DNA from: CAZGSN01 sp964371655 | Lineage (GTDB): Bacteria; Desulfobacterota; Binatia; HRBIN30 | DNA length: 64,000 nt | Assembly: GCA_964371655.1 (NCBI GenBank) | Contig: CAYJOD010000002.1 | Span: 1 to 64,000, forward strand | Direction of reading: 5' to 3' | Shown here: piece after piece, positions 42,366-48,461 of the stretch | How the letters are laid out: every line of letters begins with the position of its first letter | Position numbering within the stretch: position 1 is the first letter of the stretch | Program-made: the position numbers and the translations under genes | The notes under the pieces: generated by a model | What the model saw: only the letters and a program-made list of their open reading frames with translations | Databases searched by the model: none | What the model was told of the DNA's origin: nothing

Positions 42366-43034
42366 TTACTCGGGGCTGAGCTTTCGCTGCGCAGGGTCGA
42401 CGGCGACGGTCCCGACGCGGCAGACCCAATTCATCCCACGCCGGAGAATCTCGGCAACCGTCGGGTTTTGCATCGACGCCGAGCAATGGCCGGGGCCGAC
42501 GTAGCAAACACGACCGGCCTCCAGTTCTCGGGTCCACACGATCGGTTCCACCTTGCCCTGGTACGTCGCGCCGAAGTGGACGCGGATGTCGGGCTGCAGC
42601 TCGTGTACGTAAAGCTCGTCGCGTACCGTAAAGGACGGGATGCCGCCGAAAATCGGATCGCCGACCTCGGTCGGTTGAATCTCCATCGTCGTGACCGGTC
42701 CGTGCGTGAGGAAACGGCCTCCCAAGATTTCGAAGTAGCCCGGGGTCGTCTTGTAGGAGGCTGTGGCCGAATGCACGGCCAGGACGCCGCCGCCCGTCTT
42801 CACGAAGGTCCCGAAGGCTTCAAGCTCTGCGTCTGTGAGAGCGGCGTTGCTATGGTGATAGTAGAGGACGACGGCGCGGTATCCGGATAGCGGCCGTTGC
42901 ACCGCCTCCGGAAGCGACGTCACCTCGTCAAACGAGAATCCAGGGATAGCTGCCAACCCTCGCTTCAAGGCCAAGCGTCCACCATACGGTGGATGCACCC
43001 ATCCCGCCGACGCGAGCAGCACCCTAGGCCGCAT
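42366..43034 (-). CDS. ThuA-like (trehalose utilisation family) protein
   Basis: The 222-residue protein has a GATase-like Rossmann fold: YRAVVLYYHHSNAALTDAEL, TGGGVLAVHSATASY, PIFGGIPSFTVRDELYVHEL and IVWTRELEAGRVCYVGPGHC. These match the ThuA family, whose members are often linked to sugar or polyol metabolism; the active nucleophile Cys of true glutamine amidotransferases is absent. Its ATG lies inside the right-hand inverted end of a family A repeat (GAGAAATGCGGCC), so the repeat may contribute the start codon. No strong ribosome site lies upstream. Confidence 0.82.
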   Translation of the reverse strand: MRPRVLLASAGWVHPPYGGRLALKRGLAAIPGFSFDEVTSLPEAVQRPLSGYRAVVLYYHHSNAALTDAELEAFGTFVKTGGGVLAVHSATASYKTTPGYFEILGGRFLTHGPVTTMEIQPTEVGDPIFGGIPSFTVRDELYVHELQPDIRVHFGATYQGKVEPIVWTRELEAGRVCYVGPGHCSASMQNPTVAEILRRGMNWVCRVGTVAVDPAQRKLSPE

Positions 43035-43216
43035 TTCTCACCAAGACTTCACCGCAGAGACACAGAGGCGCGGCGGAGAGGATGTTCTGAGAAGAATTGC
43101 ACATCTGCCGAAACAGCAGAGTGCACGGAATCGATCCGGTCAAAATCATGATTTCTTCCAACCATCCAAGGCGTTCTCTGCGTCTCGGCGTCTCTGCGGT
43201 GAGAAATCCAGGCTAG
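43025..43216. repeat. Palindromic repeat, family A copy 2 (complete form)
   Basis: TAGGCCGCATTTCTCACCAA starts and GTGAGAAATCCAGGCTAG ends the copy, with CCGCAGAGACACAGAGGCGC and GCGTCTCGGCGTCTCTGCGG inside. It is the uninterrupted counterpart of 497-882. It overlaps the first bases of the ThuA-like gene and ends 9 bases from the stop of the next minus-strand gene. Confidence 0.75.
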
Positions 43217-43225
43217 TCGTCCCCA

Positions 43226-44242
43226 TCAAGCATTCTCCTTGAGGTCGCGCACGATGTCGGCCCAGTGAGCGGGATCGGGAGCGCGGTTGTGGGTGAGGCT
43301 AACACTGTCGGCAATGCCGGCGAGACGCTCGGTGATGAGGCGAGCGACGCGCTTGCGCGGGCCAACCACGGCGATGGCTTCGAGTAGGTCGTCATCGATC
43401 AGGGCTGCCATGTCGTCCCAACGACCCTGCTTGGAGAGTGCGTTGAGCTCGGTATGCAGCCCGTCGTAGCCGTGGCAGTCGAGGGTCGATCTATAAGCCG
43501 GGGTCGAGCCGTAGAAGGCGAGTTGTTTGCGCGCGGCGGCTTTTGACCGTGCAAAGGCGTCCTCGGTGTCTGCGGTGACCACGAGGGTCGCACACATGAT
43601 CTCGATATCGGCGCGCTTGCGTCCCGCCACCTGCAGGCCACGGTCGAGCGCCGGCAGGGTGTTCTCCAGCAGCGATTTGCGCGAGCTGAACGGGTGGGCG
43701 ATGAAGCCGTCGGCGACCTCGCCTGCCAGCGCCACCATGCGCGGCTGGAAGCCTCCCAAGAAGATCGGCGGCGGGCCGAATGGATTCGGACCGGGATTGA
43801 AGGCAGGAATCATGATGGTGTGACGGTACAGCTCGCCACGAAAGGCCAGGGTGCTGTGACCCTCCCACGCATCCCAGATGGCACGAATGGCGAGGACAAT
43901 CTCGCGCATCCGTTGGACCGGCTTCGACCACACCGAGCTAAAGCGCTTCTCGATGTGCGGACGCACCTGGGTGCCAAGGCCGAAGATGAAGCGTCCAGCG
44001 CTGATCAGCTGCAGGTCATAGCCAAGGTTGGCGAGGTTCATCGGATTGCGAGCAAACGCAATGGCGATAGCCGTGCCGAGCCGAATGCGGCGGGTATGCT
44101 CCGCCGCCACCGCCAGAGTGAGAAACGGATCATGCTTGGCCTCGAAGGAAAACGCGGCATCGTAGCCGATCTCCTCCAGGGTCCGGTACATCGTCCGCGC
44201 GCTACGCGGGTCCTCCAACGGTGCTGTCGTGTAGACCTTCAA
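43226..44242 (-). CDS. LLM-class F420-dependent oxidoreductase
   Basis: The 338-residue protein is a luciferase-like TIM barrel: EEIGYDAAFSFEAKHDPFL, RIRLGTAIAIAFARNPMNLA, LISAGRFIFGLGTQVRPHIE and the later PIFLGGFQPRMVALAGEVAD. The pattern matches the MSMEG_2256-like F420-dependent subgroup. F420 enzymes transfer hydride to or from small organic substrates. The TTG start at 44242 is chosen because GAGAGG lies 7 bases upstream; the frame extends 24 residues further upstream without a good site. Upstream 44243-44545 holds only a degraded repeat. Confidence 0.85.
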   Translation of the reverse strand: MKVYTTAPLEDPRSARTMYRTLEEIGYDAAFSFEAKHDPFLTLAVAAEHTRRIRLGTAIAIAFARNPMNLANLGYDLQLISAGRFIFGLGTQVRPHIEKRFSSVWSKPVQRMREIVLAIRAIWDAWEGHSTLAFRGELYRHTIMIPAFNPGPNPFGPPPIFLGGFQPRMVALAGEVADGFIAHPFSSRKSLLENTLPALDRGLQVAGRKRADIEIMCATLVVTADTEDAFARSKAAARKQLAFYGSTPAYRSTLDCHGYDGLHTELNALSKQGRWDDMAALIDDDLLEAIAVVGPRKRVARLITERLAGIADSVSLTHNRAPDPAHWADIVRDLKENA

Positions 44243-44304
44243 ATGGGCATCCTCTCGTCCGTCGGCTCCAGGCTGTAGCGCCAGTGTAGCTCGTGGCCAA
44301 TGAG

Positions 44305-44445
44305 GGGCTCGCATTTCTCACCGCGGAGGCACGGAGGCGTTGAGCAAGCCCACTTCGCGTCGTTGCGCCTTGGCGCGACAAACATCTGAGGTTGACTCGC
44401 GCAAAGACGCAAAGCCGCGAAGACGGCGATTTTGATCGCCGGCCA
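44305..44445. repeat. Degraded family A-like repeat
   Basis: CTCGCATTTCTCACCGCGGA with GGCACGGAGGCG starts like family A copies; GCGCCTTGGCGCGACAAA and GCGCAAAGACGCAAAGCC follow. The expected right end is missing or altered. It is non-coding. Confidence 0.35.
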
Positions 44446-44545
44446 CCGCGCCCACCCCAGACCCAGACTTCCTGACCTCGCGGCGAAGGAATCTGGCCCA
44501 TACGAAAGTATGGCTTCAGAAAGAGACTCGTGGTAGCGTCTGTAG

Positions 44546-44866
44546 GTGTCGAACGCGCGGTTCGAGTGGGATGCGAAGAAGGATCAGGAGAACCAAGAGC
44601 GGCATGGGATTTCGTTCGGGAAGGCGCAGCTCGCTTTTGCCGATCCAAACCGCGTCATTGCGGAGGATTTGGTCCATAGTTCGAGTGAGGAGCGGCACTA
44701 CTGCTTCGGTGAGGTTGAAGGCGGGGTCCTGACGGTTCGATTCACATACCGCGAAGACATCATTCGAATCTTCGGCGCCGGCTATTGGCGTAAAGGAAAG
44801 CAAATCTATGAGCGAGAGAATAAGGTACACCGACGAGCCGCTAGGCAAATTAAGAATCGTTCCTGA
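44546..44866 (+). CDS. brnT: BrnT-family type II toxin
   Basis: The 106-residue protein matches BrnT: FEWDAKKDQENQERHGISF at residues 6-24, RVIAEDLVHSSSEERHYCFG, VRFTYREDIIRIFGAGYWRK and the terminal ERENKVHRRAARQ. BrnT is a RelE-like ribonuclease that stops growth when its antitoxin is lost. The start is GTG. The next gene overlaps it by 59 bases and encodes the antitoxin, the usual order. Confidence 0.9.
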   Translation: MSNARFEWDAKKDQENQERHGISFGKAQLAFADPNRVIAEDLVHSSSEERHYCFGEVEGGVLTVRFTYREDIIRIFGAGYWRKGKQIYERENKVHRRAARQIKNRS

Positions 44867-45092
44867 TTTCCTTCCTCGTCCGGAAGACCTGGTGTTTCGC
44901 GACGAGGGAGTGAAGGTCACGATTGCGTTGAGCAAGCGTAGCGTCGACTTCTTCAAGTCAGAGGCCAGGAAGCACCATACACAGTACCAGCGAATGATTC
45001 GGCGACTGCTCGATGCCTACGCCGAGCACCACGGGCGATCTACGACTCGACGGTCAGCACCGAGGCGCGCGAGAGCGGTGCGCCCCAGCTAG
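44808..45092 (+). CDS. brnA: BrnA-family antitoxin
   Basis: The 94-residue protein has a C-terminal ribbon-helix-helix core, VKVTIALSKRSVDFFKSEAR, followed by HTQYQRMIRRLLDAYAEHH, as in BrnA. BrnA dimerises, binds BrnT and represses the operon. Residues after about 74 are rich in Arg and unlike the family, so the C-terminus may have been extended by a frame change. The start overlaps brnT. Confidence 0.85.
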   Translation: MSERIRYTDEPLGKLRIVPDFLPRPEDLVFRDEGVKVTIALSKRSVDFFKSEARKHHTQYQRMIRRLLDAYAEHHGRSTTRRSAPRRARAVRPS

Positions 45093-45196
45093 CGCGACCG
45101 CCGCGATGCGACACTCGATCGACGAGGTGTGTCTCGCGAACGGATATTTTCCAACCGTTCTCTGCACGCCCGAAGAACTGACGGAGGAGCAGAAGC

Positions 45197-45370
45197 GTGT
45201 GGAAGGATCCAATTGTGGAGGAAGTACGCAAGGTGCGTAACGAGCACGCGGCGAGGTTCAACTACGACCTGAATGCGATTTATAAGGATCCGAAAGAGCA
45301 GCAGAAGGTGGCGGGGCATAGGTATGTGGAGTTCGAGCCGCGGCGTGTGCCAATCAAGAAAGCTGTGTAG
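45197..45370 (+). CDS. Small conserved protein of unknown function beside the toxin-antitoxin pair
   Basis: This 57-residue frame (WKDPIVEEVRKVRNEHAARF, then NYDLNAIYKDPKEQQ) matches a short family seen near mobile and toxin-antitoxin genes; the usual members begin with a DPIVEEVR helix and end in a PPRR-like tail. GGAGGAG lies about 7 bases before the GTG. It was too short to stand out among other frames. Function unknown; the charged helical sequence suggests a small regulator. Confidence 0.6.
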   Translation: MWKDPIVEEVRKVRNEHAARFNYDLNAIYKDPKEQQKVAGHRYVEFEPRRVPIKKAV

Positions 45371-45749
45371 CATCGAACATGCGCGTGCAAGCGGCGGCGG
45401 GCAGCTTGCAACGACGCGCGGTGCTTCCAGACATCCGACGTGACGCATGAAGGTGTCGATTGAGCTCTCTCAGACCCGTCGCGCTCTACCTATTACCCGA
45501 GCCCAACCCCGTTGCCGCTTGTCCTTCGCCACCGATCAGAGATAAAAGCCCCATAGCGAAATGGGGGCTTCACGATTACGCGGTTCAGTTCAACGGGGCC
45601 TTTCCGCAATCCGGCGGCAACGGTCGCACCACCTCGCGCGGCGATACGTTGCGCCGGGTGGCGGAAACACCCTTATTCGTTCGGCCGTCTGACTGCTGCA
45701 CAGAGGGCCAGTACAGACGCTGGATGTCCGCAGCCTCGTCGGGATAGAC
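45371..45749. other. Gap with one terminator-like hairpin
   Basis: The gap has no supported gene. AAGCCCCATAGCGAAATGGG with GGCTT at 45549-45572 folds into a stem and could terminate the small protein's transcript, but lacks a clear U run. Confidence 0.4.
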
Positions 45750-47042
45750 ATGAGAGACTATTGGTTCGCCGCTTGGCTAACAGAGCAACGGGCAAGCGAC
45801 GAAGCGTCACTTCGCAAGGCATTCGACAAGCCGAATGGCCTAGAGTCCTTGCTGCGTGCGGCTCCGGCGCCACGAGTGCAGGTCAGGCAGGGAGCGCCCG
45901 ACCGATCGGAACTGAGCGCCGGCAAAGGTATTGATCTCACCGGCGAGCTTGGCTGCCGACACGTAGATTGTCTCTCAAGGGAGATCGAGGGCCTCTTCCG
46001 CCACGCGTGGCACTACTTCGACGCGATTCGGCTTCCAGATCAAGCGCTGTATCACGTCACAGGCTTCAATGATCATGGCGACGTCGATGATCTCATTGCT
46101 GGATTGGTGCCGTTCGTGTTGGTGCTAGAGAAGCTTCGTCAAAGCGGAGGAGCTGACCTAATCGAGTTCGAGATCCGGACTCCCAGCTGTCAACAGCACC
46201 TGGCAGACCACGCTCGAGAGGCTAACATCGCGCACGCTTTTGCGAACACTGACTCGCTAGTTAACGAAATCGCCAACTCCGGGACAATCGAATACGAACC
46301 GAGAGACACAGACGGACACCGCCATCTTGGATATCGATTGGACCATCCCGCATTCGAACATTCTGAGTGGGGGTCCTTGTGTGCGCGTCGTGAATCCATT
46401 CCGAGGGGAGAGGGTCCAACCAGACGGGCTATCGCCGGTGATGTAGTTCGAAAGTACATGGCCGCGTTGAGCGCCGATGCACTGGGCGCACGCCGCAGCC
46501 ACACCGCACTCGGGACTGCCGTTCCGTTTTATCGTCGGTTGTTGGCGACTCACCCGTCGCCGACGGCCGACGACGTGGCCTTCGAGCTAGCGTTACCAAT
46601 ATCGCCGACGCTGCCGGTAGAAGCCTTGATAAACCTCAGAAAGGAAGAACACGAGACGTTCCAACGATTTCAGGACGCGCTACGTGCCGCCATCGCGGAA
46701 CGATTGAGAATGGCTACCAGCGAGATGGCCAGCGAGTACGCCCGAGAGATAAAGAGAGACGTGATCGATCCAGCCTTGCGGAAAATTCGGGACAAACTGG
46801 TCGCCTCGGACAAGCTAGCTCTTCGGAGCGCGGCTGGTGGGGTCGGGCTGGGTGTGGTCGCCGCGACTGTTGGTCTGCTCTCGCCGTTAGCCGCCAATCC
46901 GATTGGAGTTGGGTTGGCTGTCGGGGGCGCTATCACGCTCGGAGCCGCATCTTTGAAGAAGGCAAACGATGACATGCTCTCAGTGCGTAATGAGCTGTCG
47001 TTGTCGGACATGTATTTTCTGTGGAAGGCCCGTGAACACTGA
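45750..47042 (+). CDS. Unknown protein with C-terminal glycine-zipper membrane segment
   Basis: The 430-residue protein is not recognised. Residues 1-300 are soluble and mixed. Near residue 290, LPVEALINLRKEEHETFQRF with QDALRAAIAE is a long charged helix reminiscent of proteins of the DUF6236 kind. Residues 363-400 (GGVGLGVVAATVGLLSP, IGVGLAVGGAITLGAASL) are a glycine-rich hydrophobic hairpin. This architecture resembles membrane-acting effectors. It sits after brnTA and is followed 17 bases later by an attC-like site. A defence or toxin role is only an inference from context. The ATG has a weak ribosome site. Confidence 0.6.
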   Translation: MRDYWFAAWLTEQRASDEASLRKAFDKPNGLESLLRAAPAPRVQVRQGAPDRSELSAGKGIDLTGELGCRHVDCLSREIEGLFRHAWHYFDAIRLPDQALYHVTGFNDHGDVDDLIAGLVPFVLVLEKLRQSGGADLIEFEIRTPSCQQHLADHAREANIAHAFANTDSLVNEIANSGTIEYEPRDTDGHRHLGYRLDHPAFEHSEWGSLCARRESIPRGEGPTRRAIAGDVVRKYMAALSADALGARRSHTALGTAVPFYRRLLATHPSPTADDVAFELALPISPTLPVEALINLRKEEHETFQRFQDALRAAIAERLRMATSEMASEYAREIKRDVIDPALRKIRDKLVASDKLALRSAAGGVGLGVVAATVGLLSPLAANPIGVGLAVGGAITLGAASLKKANDDMLSVRNELSLSDMYFLWKAREH

Positions 47043-47059
47043 CGGGGTGGCGTGTGGCG

Positions 47060-47154
47060 GCCTAACAGCCGCTGCAGCCGACGAGCGGCGCGGCGATAAC
47101 GGACCGCTTCGTGGCAATCATGAGTGCCCTCGCGGCTGAGCCGCGGCGCTAGGC
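47060..47154 (+). mobile_element. attC-like recombination site, probably degenerate
   Basis: The left end GCCTAACAGCCGCTGCAGCC with GACG resembles the R''-L'' half of integron attC sites, and the right end CGCGGCTGAGCCGCGGCGCT with AGGC resembles L'-R', though the final core is GCTAGGC instead of GTTAGGC. It lies between the stop of the preceding gene and the start of the next, 10 bases ahead, as in cassette arrays. No integrase is in the window. Confidence 0.45.
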
Positions 47155-47164
47155 GACCGCGGAG

Positions 47165-47797
47165 ATGCGCATAAAAGGGACGGCATTCCTTGGATGCTTG
47201 TGGCTCGCCGGGTGCTCCGCCTTTCACGAGCCGCTCGCAAAAATGGTGACCGCGGGCGCGCCTTCGTCGTCGTCCATCCTCTCTGCTCTGCACATCCGAG
47301 TTCGTCGTCCGGAACTTGCCAACCCAATTTCCCCGGAGTTGTCGCAGTGGGCTTCTTTGGGAGCGTCGGACGTGTTGCAGTTTCGTACTTGGAACGCGGA
47401 CCACATCATCGCGAGTCTGTCTAAATCGGGATTATTCGCTAGTGTCGCGTACTCGGACGACGCGGATCCTCCATCTACAGTTCTAATCAATCCAGTTGTG
47501 CCACCGCGCAGGCATTGCGACGGCGATGATGTTCTCATCCCCTTTTTGACGCTAGGTTTGGTTCCTGCCTTTTGCGAACGGGACCAAGGAGTCTATTTCG
47601 GTTTCATTGGCCGCCAGCTTCCCGGCGTCGCCTGCCCGTGGCCTCAGACAGAAATGGCCGGCTGGTTCCCTGTGGTTCTTTCTTCCGGCTTTGGGAGCTG
47701 GACCCGGGTACCCAATGAGGAAGCCTTCGTGTCGCGCATTCGGTCGTGCGTCCGATCGCAGTCCGACGCGTTCGTGTCTTCTGCGCGTTCAGGCTAG
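47165..47797 (+). CDS. Lipoprotein of unknown function
   Basis: The 210-residue protein has a lipoprotein signal: FLGCLWLAGCSAF with the lipobox LAGC, so Cys17 would be acylated. The rest contains LLINPVVPPRRHC-like and SRIRSCVRSQSDAF but no recognised domain. It starts 10 bases after the attC-like site, which suggests a cassette-borne gene. It would sit in the inner or outer membrane facing the periplasm. Confidence 0.65.
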   Translation: MRIKGTAFLGCLWLAGCSAFHEPLAKMVTAGAPSSSSILSALHIRVRRPELANPISPELSQWASLGASDVLQFRTWNADHIIASLSKSGLFASVAYSDDADPPSTVLINPVVPPRRHCDGDDVLIPFLTLGLVPAFCERDQGVYFGFIGRQLPGVACPWPQTEMAGWFPVVLSSGFGSWTRVPNEEAFVSRIRSCVRSQSDAFVSSARSG

Positions 47798-47951
47798 GGA
47801 AGTCCATGGGTGTTCGGCGCGCAAAGCGCCCGAGCAGTTCCGGCAAGGGAGCCAAGGAGAGATCAGCATGCGACGGCGGCGAGTCTGCCATTCCACTGGC
47901 GCCGCCGCGCGCCACGGCGTTATACCGACCAGAGAGACGTGGGAGGTAGAC

Positions 47952-48419
47952 ATGGCCAAGTTGTCTGACCAGATGAAGGAGCTCGTAGAGCGGCAACGGT
48001 TGGGCTTCGTTGCCACAGTCTGCCCCGACGGCACGCCGAACCTCTCTCCGAAGGGGACGGTCTCCGTCCTGGACGATGAGCACCTCATCTTCGCGGACAT
48101 CCGCTCGCCCGGAACCGTGTCCAATCTGCGTACGAATCCGAACGTCGAAGTGAACGTGGTCGACCATTTCGTGCGCAAGGGCTACCGGTTCAAGGGTACG
48201 GCCCAGGTGCTGGATTCGGGCCCTGAATTCGATCGCTGCGTCGAATTCTTCTCGAAGCGCGGAATGCTTGACGCGCCGGGTCGGATTCGCGCGATCGTCA
48301 CCGTTCGGGTCAATGAAGCGCGACCACTGATCTCGCCGGGCTACGATCAGATCCCAGACGAAGCCTCAATGCGAGCCCATTGGCTCAAGTACTACGCAGG
48401 TGAGACCGGTCCGGTATAA
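47952..48419 (+). CDS. Pyridoxamine 5'-phosphate oxidase-family flavoprotein
   Basis: The 155-residue protein has the split-barrel PNPOx fold: LGFVATVCPDGTPNLSPKGT, ILIFADIRSPGTVSNLRTNP (LIFADIRSPG visible), VEVNVVDHFVRKGYRFKGTA and a short C-terminal half. Such proteins bind FMN or F420 and reduce various substrates. GGGAGG lies 6 bases before the ATG at 47952; the frame runs upstream without support. It is convergent with the molybdoenzyme gene, with only 42 bases between. Confidence 0.88.
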   Translation: MAKLSDQMKELVERQRLGFVATVCPDGTPNLSPKGTVSVLDDEHLIFADIRSPGTVSNLRTNPNVEVNVVDHFVRKGYRFKGTAQVLDSGPEFDRCVEFFSKRGMLDAPGRIRAIVTVRVNEARPLISPGYDQIPDEASMRAHWLKYYAGETGPV

Positions 48420-48461
48420 CGCCGGCATTGCACCCGCCCGTGCTCCGGGTTCGCTCCAGCT

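Noticed and set aside
45460..45747. 95-codon frame before the unknown membrane protein
   Set aside because: No family, no ribosome site and it spans a terminator-like hairpin.
47798..47951. Second attC-like site after the lipoprotein
   Set aside because: CAGGCTAGGG and GGCGTTATACC occur, but no paired inverted halves of the right spacing could be found.
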